From contig JAEELI010000002.1 in NCBI GenBank assembly GCA_016288795.1, positions 1 through 64,000 of the forward strand: a stretch of DNA of 64,000 bases, in the 5' to 3' direction. This document shows, one piece after another, positions 21,798 through 29,980 of this stretch. The stretch comes from Caryophanales bacterium. GTDB taxonomy: Bacteria > Bacillota_I > Bacilli_A > RF39 > UBA660. Position 1 is the first letter of the stretch; the number at the start of each line of letters is the position of its first letter. The notes beneath the pieces were generated by a model that saw only the letters and a program-made list of their open reading frames with translations, did no database searches and was not told the DNA's origin. A program made the position numbers and the translations under genes.

Positions 21798-23043
21798 GTT
21801 AAGAAAAAAAGCCAAAAGAAAGTTATTATTAATATTTGTATTATTAGTGGTTTTAATTGGATTCTTTGGCTATAAGTTTTTATTGAAGGATGATAATCCA
21901 ATTAAGAAAAAAATTGATGAAATAGTTGAGCCAGTTAATCCCATTAAAACATACACAGCAAAATTAATTGCCACTGGCGATACAGTTATTCACTCTGGTC
22001 TTTATAGAGCAGCTTATAAAAGCGATACTAAAACATATGATTTTAGTGGAATGCTTACATATACAAAAGAATTATTAAAAGACTATGATATTAAATATTA
22101 TAATCAAGAAACTATATTTGATGATAGTAAAAGTCCAGTTAGTTATCCTAGATTTAATACTCCTTCAGCCTTTGGAGATGCAATGATCGATGCTGGATTT
22201 AATGTAGTATCTTTAGCTACTAACCATTCTATGGATATGGGAGGCACTAGTGCAAAGGTTAGTGCTAGTTATTGGGAAAGTAAAGATAATATATTGACAC
22301 ATGGTATGGCTTCTAGTGCTGAGGCTAGAGAAAACTATCAAATAATGGATGCAAATGGTATTACTTATACAATGTTATCATACACTTATGGCACTAATGG
22401 TTTAGGAGCTGGAGAGATTAATAAAGAACCATTTATAGTAAATCTATATAATGAAGATACTGTTTTAAAGGATATTGAAGCGGTTAGAGATAAAGTTGAT
22501 ATCTTAATAGTTGCAATGCACTGGGGAAATGAATACCAACAAGTTGCATCAGAAACGCAAAAAAACCAAGCTCAGTTTTTAGCAGAACATGGTGTTGACA
22601 TAGTTTTAGGTAATCATTCCCATTCAGTTCAACCTTGGGAGAAGATTGGTGATACGGTAGTATTCTACTCTTTTGGTAATTTTATATCTAATCAAATGGG
22701 AGCTGAACAATCAATAGTCAGAAAAGTTGGTGTTATAGGATTATTTGGAACGCTAGATATTACTAAAACATTAGATACTAGAGACAATACTAAAACTATC
22801 ACTATAGATAACATTGGAGCTGAATTCAATTACACTTATCGTTACTATGATTCAAGTATTGGTAAGAATAATTATGTAGTTATTCCTTTTAGTAAAATGG
22901 AAAATAAATATTTAAATGTTTATTATCAAGGAAAAGACTTACAAAGTGTCTATGATGAATTTAGTGCAGTTTTAAAAAAGTATGATGATTCAATTAATAT
23001 TAAACCATTAAGTATAAGTGAAGAATCAAATACAACTGGATAA
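21790..23043 (+). CDS. CapA-family membrane-anchored phosphoesterase-like protein
   Basis: 417 residues, with an N-terminal membrane anchor (about residues 9-29) and an outer PGA_cap domain. Metal-site motifs of the calcineurin-like fold are visible: ATGDTVIH, NQETIF, ATNHSMDMG, AMHWGNEY and GNHSHSVQPWE. CapA/PgsA homologues act in poly-gamma-glutamate export or anchoring, but no capBC genes are near, so that role is not supported here. GAGGTG precedes the ATG inside the HIT gene. Followed by a strong terminator. Confidence 0.88.
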   Translation: MAKLRKKAKRKLLLIFVLLVVLIGFFGYKFLLKDDNPIKKKIDEIVEPVNPIKTYTAKLIATGDTVIHSGLYRAAYKSDTKTYDFSGMLTYTKELLKDYDIKYYNQETIFDDSKSPVSYPRFNTPSAFGDAMIDAGFNVVSLATNHSMDMGGTSAKVSASYWESKDNILTHGMASSAEARENYQIMDANGITYTMLSYTYGTNGLGAGEINKEPFIVNLYNEDTVLKDIEAVRDKVDILIVAMHWGNEYQQVASETQKNQAQFLAEHGVDIVLGNHSHSVQPWEKIGDTVVFYSFGNFISNQMGAEQSIVRKVGVIGLFGTLDITKTLDTRDNTKTITIDNIGAEFNYTYRYYDSSIGKNNYVVIPFSKMENKYLNVYYQGKDLQSVYDEFSAVLKKYDDSINIKPLSISEESNTTG

Positions 23044-23073
23044 AAACTTCGTTTTAAAAACGAAGTTTTTTTC
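23043..23073 (+). terminator. Terminator of hit-capA
   Basis: Hairpin AAAACTTCGTTTT-AAA-AACGAAGTTTT followed by TTT, right after the capA stop. Confidence 0.9.
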
Positions 23074-23119
23074 AGCAATAATATAAATATTGAAACCAAA
23101 AAGAAGCTTATAGCTTCAT

Positions 23120-23251
23120 TTAATAATATATTGGACCACCTATTATAATAGCCAATAATATAAATAGCACTATGACTAAGAATATGTGGTTATCATTAAA
23201 ATTATTATGTCCTTTTTTTACAGGACATTCTTCTTTTTTAGAACAATTCAT
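23120..23251 (-). CDS. YjcZ-like sporulation micro-protein, 43 residues
   Basis: A 43-residue membrane protein. It begins MNCSKKEECPVKKGH, followed by a single hydrophobic span (FLVIVLFILLAIIIGG) and IYY. The span is the hallmark of the YjcZ/SscA family of tiny Bacilli spore proteins. AGGAGG precedes the ATG. It follows the 28-residue gene at 23273-23359 by 21 bases and probably shares its SigK-like promoter. The first 20 residues with two cysteines are an extension relative to the usual 25-30 residue members. Confidence 0.75.
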   Translation of the reverse strand: MNCSKKEECPVKKGHNNFNDNHIFLVIVLFILLAIIIGGPIYY

Positions 23252-23272
23252 TTTATTCCTCCTTTATTCTAT

Positions 23273-23359
23273 TTATATATAAGCTCCTACAATTATAATT
23301 AGTAATATAAATAATACTAAAATAATAGCAGCGCCCATTCCGTTATTTCCACAATTCAT
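23273..23359 (-). CDS. YjcZ-like sporulation micro-protein, 28 residues
   Basis: A 28-residue protein starting MNCGNNGMGAAIILVLFILL, a near-typical YjcZ family sequence with a short Gly/Asn head and one membrane span. AAAGGAGGAG lies 6 bases before the ATG. A good SigK-type promoter lies upstream at 23391-23417, which fits expression late in the mother cell. YjcZ-family proteins have been found in Bacilli spores; their job is not clearly known. Confidence 0.85.
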   Translation of the reverse strand: MNCGNNGMGAAIILVLFILLIIIVGAYI

Positions 23360-23390
23360 AATTCACTCCTCCTTTATATCTATTCATTAA

Positions 23391-23417
23391 TAATTTATGG
23401 TAATTATTTATAAATGT
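23391..23417 (-). promoter_or_regulatory. Probable SigK promoter of the yjcZ-like pair
   Basis: Minus strand AC (23417-23416), 16 bases, CATAAATTA (23399-23391), an exact match to the SigK pattern AC-N16-CATAnnnTA. It lies about 31 bases before the first ATG. Confidence 0.6.
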
Positions 23418-23431
23418 GAGTGTTTAATTTA

Positions 23432-23459
23432 TTGTATTTAATAGTTTATGTGCTATAAT
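23432..23459 (+). promoter_or_regulatory. SigA promoter of prsA
   Basis: TTGTAT (23432-23437), 16 bases, TATAAT (23454-23459), then an AGGAGG site and the ATG at 23477. Confidence 0.65.
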
Positions 23460-23476
23460 ACTACTTAGGAGGAAAA

Positions 23477-24484
23477 ATGAAAAAGAAAATAATATTAAGT
23501 ATGCTTTGCCTTTTTTTACTTTGTGGATGTGGTAAAATCCCTAAATTAAAGAATGGCGAAGAAGCAGTTATCACATTTGCTAAAGATGGCAAAAAACATA
23601 AAATTAGTGCTGATGATTTATATCAAGAATTAAAAAACAATTTTGGATTAGAAGCTACAGTTAAATTAATTAATAGCTATATTTTAGAAAATGAATTTGC
23701 TAGTTATAAGGAAAAGGCAGAATCTGATGCTAAAAATTATATGGATGGTTTAATTGAGGCTTATGGAGATGAAACAAAGTTACTTGAAGCAGTTCAAAGT
23801 AATACTAACTACTCTACTTTAGAGGCTTATCAAGACTATTTATATTTAAGCTTTATGGAAACCCATGCAACTAAAGAATATGCTAAGACATTAGTTACAG
23901 ATAAAGAGATTGATGCTTATTATAAAGATGAAGTTAAAGGCGATGTTGAAATTTATCATATTTTAGTAACACCTAAGGTTACTGATGGTATGAAAGATGA
24001 AGAAAAAACAAAAGCTGAAGATACTGCTAAAGAAACTATTAATAAGATTATTAAAGAATTAGATGAATCTAAAGATAAACTAGATACATTTAAGAAGTTA
24101 GTTAAAAAATATACTGAAGATGAAAGCACTAAGAGTAAAGATGGTAATTTAGGATATATTAATTATGGTGATCTATCTGATAAATATGATGAATTAATTG
24201 ATGCAGCATATAAATTAAAAGATGGTGAATATAGTAAAAGTATTATCACTACAGAAATGGGATACCATGTAATATATAGAAAATCTATTAAAGAAAAAGA
24301 CAAATTAAAAGATATAAAAGATGAAATAATTGAATCTTTAGCAGAAAGAAAAATGCAACAAGGTAATTTAGCTGTTGATTCATTAAAATATTATAGAAAA
24401 CTATATAATATGGAAATTATAGATTCAACACTTAATAGACAATATGGCATTTATTTGAATAATTTAGCAAATAAAGGAAATTAA
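23477..24484 (+). CDS. prsA: Foldase lipoprotein PrsA (parvulin-type peptidyl-prolyl isomerase)
   Basis: 335-residue lipoprotein that helps exported proteins fold outside the membrane. The lipobox LLCGC ends at Cys19. An N-terminal helical chaperone part (to about 150) is followed by a PpiC rotamase domain (about 155-250; VEIYHILV, GNLGYINYGDL, TEMGYHVIYRK) and a C-terminal helix. Only one prsA copy is in the window. Monocistronic, SigA promoter and a shared terminator with recX. Confidence 0.93.
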   Translation: MKKKIILSMLCLFLLCGCGKIPKLKNGEEAVITFAKDGKKHKISADDLYQELKNNFGLEATVKLINSYILENEFASYKEKAESDAKNYMDGLIEAYGDETKLLEAVQSNTNYSTLEAYQDYLYLSFMETHATKEYAKTLVTDKEIDAYYKDEVKGDVEIYHILVTPKVTDGMKDEEKTKAEDTAKETINKIIKELDESKDKLDTFKKLVKKYTEDESTKSKDGNLGYINYGDLSDKYDELIDAAYKLKDGEYSKSIITTEMGYHVIYRKSIKEKDKLKDIKDEIIESLAERKMQQGNLAVDSLKYYRKLYNMEIIDSTLNRQYGIYLNNLANKGN

Positions 24485-24516
24485 AAAAAATTCAGAAATT
24501 ATTCTGAATTTTTTTT
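24484..24516. terminator. Bidirectional terminator between prsA and recX
   Basis: Hairpin AAAATTCAGAA-ATTA-TTCTGAATTTT with A and T runs on both sides, between convergent stops. Confidence 0.9.
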
Positions 24517-25242
24517 AAACCCTTTTTTTAATAAAGAAATCTTTATTCTATATTCTAATTCTTCTCCACTATACTTTCTTGATAATTTATTTTTTACTTT
24601 ATTATATTCTTTTTGATAAATACTATCATCATCAGATATATTATAATTATCCATAATAGATAAGATATCTTCTTTATAAAATCCTTTATTAATTAAGTCT
24701 TGAGTTATTTTTTGCTTTAAAAATAAAGATGATAAATTATGATTAGTTTCTATTTTCTTTTTTATATATTTATTTATCTTATTATTCCATACTTCCTTAG
24801 GAATACTATTTAAATAAGTTAATACTTCTTCATCTTTAAATCCAAGTTTATTTAAATCAAATAATATTTTCTTGGGACCAACTAATTTTAAATTTATTTC
24901 ATCATTTACATAAGATTTAATATATAAACTATTATTTATATATCCTTCTTTTTTTAATCTATCAATTGTCCAATTTATATTACTAGAGCTATAATCTTTA
25001 AGTTTTTTTCTTATTTCCTTTTCAGTCCTTAACTTAGTATTTAAAAACTTTAAAGCTACATGATAGCTTTCATAATTATTATTTTCATTTAAAATATTCT
25101 TTAATTCTTTTTCATTTATTTCTTTTTTGACTAATAACTCATATTTTAAAATGATATCATCATATAATAAATATTTTTCTTTATTATCTAATTCTATTTC
25201 ATAAATAGAACTCTTTTTCTTCTTATAACTATTTATTTTCAT
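24499..25242 (-). CDS. recX: RecX-family regulator of RecA
   Basis: About 247 residues, in the range of long Bacilli RecX. Repeated three-helix units are visible (LRTEKEIRKKLKDY, WTIDRLKKEGYINNSLYIKSYVND in part, KKILFDLNKLGF). RecX proteins modulate RecA filaments. The ATG at 25242 is preferred because MKINSYKKKK resembles other RecX starts; an ATG 5 codons upstream is possible, and neither has a clear ribosome-binding site. It overlaps the DHH gene by 14 bases, which suggests coupled translation. recA itself is at 58.7 kb. Confidence 0.85.
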   Translation of the reverse strand: MKINSYKKKKSSIYEIELDNKEKYLLYDDIILKYELLVKKEINEKELKNILNENNNYESYHVALKFLNTKLRTEKEIRKKLKDYSSSNINWTIDRLKKEGYINNSLYIKSYVNDEINLKLVGPKKILFDLNKLGFKDEEVLTYLNSIPKEVWNNKINKYIKKKIETNHNLSSLFLKQKITQDLINKGFYKEDILSIMDNYNISDDDSIYQKEYNKVKNKLSRKYSGEELEYRIKISLLKKGFKKNSE

Positions 25243-26194
25243 ATTCACGACAAGCATCGCTTAATTCTTTAATAAACTTATCTACTTCTTCCATGGTGTT
25301 AACCCTAGCCCCAGCAGCATACTTGTGTCCTCCTCCGTTGTATTTACTAGCTATTGTGTTAACAATGGGGCCACGACTACGAATACTTATTTTATATTGA
25401 TTATTTTTTATATCTTCAGTAATAAACGTCCATACAAGTAATTCCTCAATAAAATTATAACCATTTATTAAATTTGATGGTGTTGCTAAATCAACATTAA
25501 ATGCTTTTAAATCTTCATCACTTATTTTTATATATCCTAATTTATTTTCATCAATTACTAAATTATTTGTAATAAAAGCGATAAACTTATGTTCACTAAA
25601 AGGTCTTGTATATAAAACATCATATAAAGAAGTAAAATCTATTTGACTATACTCTAATAAATATTTAAGAGTCGCGATTGTTTCAACTGTAGTGTTTTTC
25701 AAAGAAAATCTTTCACTATCTGAAACCATTCCTAAGAAAAGATTTTCTGCGACTTTTTTATTCATTTTTAATTTAGTATTTAATATTAATTCAGTAACCA
25801 TTTGACTAGCACTGGATTTCTTTTCATCAATCCAAGAGAAAGAAGCTTTTATATCTTCTTTAGGATGATGATCTATTATCATAATATCTTTATATTTTAA
25901 TCCTTCAATACCATCTACTCGTGCTAAATTAGGAACATCTACTACAATTAATAAAGCATTGTTCAATTCTTCATAATTAACCTTATCCATTATTCCATAA
26001 GATTTAAATTTAGCTACTCCTACACCAACAGCAAAGACTTTTTTACTAGGGAAAGTTAGTCTAATTGAATCTCTTAATGCTATTTGAGCACCAATTGCAT
26101 CAGGATCAGGCCCTATATGACGCGCTACTACTATATTAGATGCTTTTTTTATTTCACGATATAGTTTATTTAAAATGCGTTTATTTATTATAAT
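25229..26194 (-). CDS. DHH/DHHA1 phosphoesterase (NrnA-like) with non-canonical start codon
   Basis: About 322 residues. The first DHH motif RHIGPDPDAIGAQ is near residue 25, the DHH triad DHHP near residue 101 and the DHHA1 motif GGGHKYAAGARV near the end. This matches NrnA-type nano-RNase/pAp phosphatases. The first in-frame ATG (25990) would remove the DPDA metal ligands, so the gene must begin upstream. Between the last stop and that motif there is no ATG, GTG, TTG or CTG. An AGGAG site at 26203-26199 points to ATT at 26194 or ATA at 26191 as start. It lies between ackA and recX in one operon. Confidence 0.88.
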   Translation of the reverse strand: MIINKRILNKLYREIKKASNIVVARHIGPDPDAIGAQIALRDSIRLTFPSKKVFAVGVGVAKFKSYGIMDKVNYEELNNALLIVVDVPNLARVDGIEGLKYKDIMIIDHHPKEDIKASFSWIDEKKSSASQMVTELILNTKLKMNKKVAENLFLGMVSDSERFSLKNTTVETIATLKYLLEYSQIDFTSLYDVLYTRPFSEHKFIAFITNNLVIDENKLGYIKISDEDLKAFNVDLATPSNLINGYNFIEELLVWTFITEDIKNNQYKISIRSRGPIVNTIASKYNGGGHKYAAGARVNTMEEVDKFIKELSDACREYENK

Positions 26195-26201
26195 ATCACT
26201 C

Positions 26202-27392
26202 CTAACTAATAAACTTCATTGTATCAAGAGCAATCATTACTTCTTCATTAGTTGGAACAACCATAACTGGAATTTTAGATTCAGGACTACTTATAACACC
26301 TTCAGTAGTTTCTTTATAACTAGCTATGCTTGCATTCAAATCTTCATCTTCTACTATTCCTATTGGTTTTAGTCTTTTCATTACTTCACTACGAGCTAAG
26401 ATACCATTTTCACCAACACCAGCAGTCCAAACAATTGCATCTACTTTGCCTTCTAATTCAATATAATAATCTACTATATATTTAGCAATGCGATCACAAT
26501 ACATTTTGAATCCCATTTTTGCTCTTTCATTACCTTTATTCATTTCTATTTCAACATCGCGGTTATCTGAAACACCACATATTCCTAAACAACCACTCTT
26601 TTTATTTAATTCATTAGTTACTTCGCTAATATTCATACCAGATTCTTTACATACATACTCTAAGATAGATGGATCGATTGAACCAGAACGTGTTCCCATC
26701 ATTAAACCATCCAACGGAGTAATACCCATTGTTGTATCATAACATACACCATCTTTAATAGCAGCAATAGATGAACCACTTCCAATATGGCAACTAATAA
26801 TATTAATTTTATTTTTCTTTAATATTTTTTTCATCTTCTCAGTTATATATTTATGGCTAGTTCCATGGAATCCATATTTTCTAACTCCATATTTTTCATA
26901 CCATTCATAAGGAACTGGATAAATATAGTTATAATCTGGCATAGTTTGATGAAATGCAGTATCAAATACCGCTACATTTGGAACATCTAATTTTTCCATC
27001 ATTGCTTCAATACCAGCTAAATTACCTGGATGATGTAGTGGACCTAACTTAGTCAAATCTTTAATATCCTTTATAACTTCATCATTTATTAATACAGAAT
27101 CAGAATATTTTTCTCCCCCGTGTAAAACACGATGTCCTACACCTTTTATTTCTTTCAATGATTTAACTATTTTATTTTCTAATAGTTCTTCAAATACTAC
27201 AGAAACAGCGTCAGCATGATTCTTTAAATATCTTTCTTTTTTGATTTTTTCTCCATTAACTTTAATGGTCCAAAAAGAATCTTCTAAACCTATTTTTTCT
27301 ACATAACCACTTATTAATACTTTTTCTTCTGGCATTTCTAATAATTGAAATTTCAAAGAAGAACTACCAGCATTTACAGATAAAATTTTCAT
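26202..27392 (-). CDS. ackA: Acetate kinase
   Basis: Converts acetyl phosphate and ADP to acetate and ATP, a fermentation step. 396 residues from ATG 27392 (AGAGGTG site; a GTG 3 codons upstream lies inside that site). Family motifs: ILSVNAGSSSLKFQL at the N-terminus, FDTAFHQTMP, RKYGFHGTSH and CHIGSGSS. pta is not in the window. Strong SigA promoter at 27413-27441. Confidence 0.98.
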   Translation of the reverse strand: MKILSVNAGSSSLKFQLLEMPEEKVLISGYVEKIGLEDSFWTIKVNGEKIKKERYLKNHADAVSVVFEELLENKIVKSLKEIKGVGHRVLHGGEKYSDSVLINDEVIKDIKDLTKLGPLHHPGNLAGIEAMMEKLDVPNVAVFDTAFHQTMPDYNYIYPVPYEWYEKYGVRKYGFHGTSHKYITEKMKKILKKNKINIISCHIGSGSSIAAIKDGVCYDTTMGITPLDGLMMGTRSGSIDPSILEYVCKESGMNISEVTNELNKKSGCLGICGVSDNRDVEIEMNKGNERAKMGFKMYCDRIAKYIVDYYIELEGKVDAIVWTAGVGENGILARSEVMKRLKPIGIVEDEDLNASIASYKETTEGVISSPESKIPVMVVPTNEEVMIALDTMKFIS

Positions 27393-27412
27393 AATTAACA
27401 CCTCTAGTTACA

Positions 27413-27441
27413 ATTATAAAGGACTAATTATAATTTATCAA
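27413..27441 (-). promoter_or_regulatory. SigA promoter of ackA-DHH-recX
   Basis: Minus strand TTGATA (27441-27436), 17 bases, TATAAT (27418-27413). Confidence 0.75.
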
Positions 27442-27506
27442 GTTCTAGTATTTTTAATATTTATTTTAAATAGTTTTTGAACCTAAGCTCACTTATAATA
27501 ATAAAA

Positions 27507-28010
27507 TTATTTCACTCTCGATATCACAAACTTAGGCTGTTCACCAACAATAACTGAATCTGTAACGTCAATTACCTCACATTCATCTTTAGAGTATTCT
27601 TTTATAAAATCTTCTTCACTATCAAAGATTAACTCTTTTCCATACCATGGTTTAGAAAACTCTGGAGTTAATTCCAAATATATTGTTTTACCCTCCAAAT
27701 AAAAAGTTAGGACTGTATGATATTTATCACGATGAACATCATGTTGAAGCCATATTTTACTTGGAATATTATGATCTGCTAATAGTTTTCTCATCAAAAC
27801 TACAGTATCATGGCATATTGCTATTTTATGTTTCATTGTTACTTCAGGTTCTTGAACACGATATATAGTAAATAATTGATCAAAAAATACTGTATCAAAT
27901 ATTCCACTTTGATCTGGCAAATACTTTCTACCATCACAATAGAATCCATACTTATAACCATTATTTAATAATTCTTTTTTTAAAAAATCACATGCTTCTT
28001 TAATATTCAT
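27507..28010 (-). CDS. Transglutaminase-like cysteine protein, cytoplasmic
   Basis: 167 residues without signal peptide. A Cys in ICHDTVVLMRKLL (about residue 66), a His in KYHTVLTFYLEG (about 98) and an acidic residue in ELTPEF (about 113) are arranged as in the catalytic triad of transglutaminase/protease-fold proteins. Start ATGA overlaps the alkD stop. Substrate unknown. The assignment rests on the spacing of three residues and short flanking motifs, so it is moderate. Confidence 0.6.
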   Translation of the reverse strand: MNIKEACDFLKKELLNNGYKYGFYCDGRKYLPDQSGIFDTVFFDQLFTIYRVQEPEVTMKHKIAICHDTVVLMRKLLADHNIPSKIWLQHDVHRDKYHTVLTFYLEGKTIYLELTPEFSKPWYGKELIFDSEEDFIKEYSKDECEVIDVTDSVIVGEQPKFVISRVK

Positions 28011-28699
28011 TTCTTTTTCTCCTTTATCTTAAGCTTTCTTAAATACTCTTTTTGCTCTTCAGTTATACGATAACTTTCAATCGCTTTTTGAATTGTTTTA
28101 TTGTGTGTCCATACATCTAATACTTTGTTTTCTAAATATGATATTGTATCATTATATTGTTTAGCTAAAGCTGTAGCAAAAAACCAAGCAACCATCATAT
28201 TTACATAGTATTCATTAGATTTTACTTGAGAAACCATTTTTAAATAATTTGGATTATAATTATCATCTAAGTAATGTTGCATAAGCATTCCAATACCAAA
28301 ACGAATAGTATAAGTATCTCTAGACTTTATCCATACTTTGATATGCTCGAGCAACTCCCCTGGGTGTTTTTTAAACACCTTAGGAGTCATTTGGTCACAA
28401 GTTGCCCAGTTATCTACATATGGCAAAAACTTATTAATATAAGATATACACTCATCATAATCTTTTATTTCAGAAATAATAAATGCATGTAATTGGTTCT
28501 CATCAAAATACTTATGTGGCAAATTATTCAAAAATGAGGAATAATCTTCTGTTTTAACCATTTCTTTAGCTAGTTTTCTAAGCACTGGGGTTCTAACTCC
28601 AATTATAGTCTCTGTATCAACATTGGGGATGATTTTATATTGCATAGCTTGATAAGTCTTGTCTTGGAGTTTATACAATTTATCCACTATATTATCCAT
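28007..28699 (-). CDS. AlkD-like DNA alkylation repair glycosylase
   Basis: About 230 residues of HEAT-like repeats, family of AlkD, which removes bulky alkylated bases without base flipping. GVRTPVLRKLAKEM, YVDNWATCDQM and FGIGMLMQHYLDD are characteristic, and the ATCD segment carries the conserved Asp. The ATG at 28699 is chosen because AAAGGAA lies 6-7 bases upstream. It follows the methyltransferase gene by 2 bases. Confidence 0.87.
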   Translation of the reverse strand: MDNIVDKLYKLQDKTYQAMQYKIIPNVDTETIIGVRTPVLRKLAKEMVKTEDYSSFLNNLPHKYFDENQLHAFIISEIKDYDECISYINKFLPYVDNWATCDQMTPKVFKKHPGELLEHIKVWIKSRDTYTIRFGIGMLMQHYLDDNYNPNYLKMVSQVKSNEYYVNMMVAWFFATALAKQYNDTISYLENKVLDVWTHNKTIQKAIESYRITEEQKEYLRKLKIKEKKK

Positions 28700-28701
28700 A
28701 A

Positions 28702-29883
28702 TCATTTCCTTTCCAAAACACACAGTGTTTCCACATGTTCTGTCATAGGAAACATATCAAACAAAGTAATATCTTTTACTGAATAGTCATTTTCTAGTAT
28801 TTTTATATCTCTAGCCAAGGATATTGGAAAACAGGAAATATAAATAATCTTTTCTATTTTTTCAGATATTATTTTGTTAAGTATATCTTTATTAACTCCA
28901 CTTCTCGGTGGATCGAGTAAAATAGTTTTATAAGAATTATTTATCTTATCTATAATATCCTTAGCATCAGCACATATAAATTCTATATTATCTTTTTTAT
29001 TCAACAACTTATTTGAGTTGGCATCATTAATAGCATTTTCATTTATCTCTACTCCTAAGGTCAATTGATTATTCAAAACACTAAATGTTCCAACTCCACA
29101 GTAAAAATCTAACATACTTCCTTTATCTTCTTCTGCTATTCTTTTAAATATTTTTGAACATATGTCTTCATTAATTTGAAAAAAAGCATTATAACTTACT
29201 TTAAATAAATAATCATCTATTTTATCAATAAAATAATTATTCCCATATATAGTTTCCTCGTTTATTACTACTCCAACTACTTTATGATTCATGGTTATTC
29301 TATCAATATTATCAATCTTATCTTGAGAATTAATAATAATTAATAATTCATTTTTATAATTACTTCTAATAACTATTTCTCCATTAATAATATTTAACAA
29401 AGATAAATCTTTCAGAAGAGAGTTAATACTCTCTTTGCATAGTAAACACTTTCCAATTTCTACTAATTCATGGGTCTTTGTTTCATAATAACCAATTTTT
29501 TTATCTATTACTTTTAACGAAACTTTATTGCGATAATTATATTTATTTGAACTTTTAACTATTTTATCAACTGAATAATTAATTTTATTCATTTTAAATA
29601 TATCATTAACCTTATTTAATTTATATTCAAGACTATCACTATAACTAATATGTCCTAAATCACAACCACCACATCTATCGTAATATGGACATTTATATTC
29701 ACATCTTTTTTTAGAAGGAGTTTTAATATAATCTATATTACCTTCAATATAGTTCTTTTTTTCTTTAACATCTTTTAACTTGACTATATCACCAGGCACT
29801 GTCTTTGGAACAAAGACTATTTTATTATTTAAATAACCTATTCCCCGTCCCATATTATCAAATTTAACTATTTCTACTTCCAT
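28702..29883 (-). CDS. 23S rRNA (uracil-5-)-methyltransferase, RlmCD/TrmA type
   Basis: 393 residues. N-terminal TRAM domain (EVEIVKFDNMGRGIGYLNN in part), four iron-sulfur cysteines (CEYKC, CGGC and a later Cys), SAM-binding DFYCGVGTFS, LDPPRSG and the catalytic nucleophile Cys in YISCFPISLARD. This is the RumA/RlmD/TrmA family making 5-methyluridine. Whether the target is 23S rRNA or tRNA cannot be decided from sequence. ATG 29883 is preferred over a TTG 3 codons earlier. An extended -10 (TGATATAAT) is at 29909-29901, giving a short leader. Confidence 0.93.
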   Translation of the reverse strand: MEVEIVKFDNMGRGIGYLNNKIVFVPKTVPGDIVKLKDVKEKKNYIEGNIDYIKTPSKKRCEYKCPYYDRCGGCDLGHISYSDSLEYKLNKVNDIFKMNKINYSVDKIVKSSNKYNYRNKVSLKVIDKKIGYYETKTHELVEIGKCLLCKESINSLLKDLSLLNIINGEIVIRSNYKNELLIIINSQDKIDNIDRITMNHKVVGVVINEETIYGNNYFIDKIDDYLFKVSYNAFFQINEDICSKIFKRIAEEDKGSMLDFYCGVGTFSVLNNQLTLGVEINENAINDANSNKLLNKKDNIEFICADAKDIIDKINNSYKTILLDPPRSGVNKDILNKIISEKIEKIIYISCFPISLARDIKILENDYSVKDITLFDMFPMTEHVETLCVLERK

Positions 29884-29935
29884 ATATATCAACCAAGTAA
29901 ATTATATCAATAATTTACTATTTTTAAAATAAATA

Positions 29936-29966
29936 TGAATTATTAAATAGTTATTTAATCATAATA
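29936..29966 (+). promoter_or_regulatory. Probable SigG promoter of the ger operon
   Basis: TGAATT (29936-29941), 18 bases, CATAATA (29960-29966), close to SigG TGAATA-N17/18-CATACTA. Germinant receptors are forespore genes in Bacillus, which fits. Confidence 0.5.
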
Positions 29967-29980
29967 TAATTAGTGATTTT

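Noticed and set aside
28359-28383. Hairpin with a T run inside the alkD gene
   Set aside because: It is on the strand opposite to the gene, with no plus-strand gene to terminate, and the codons are normal for the protein.
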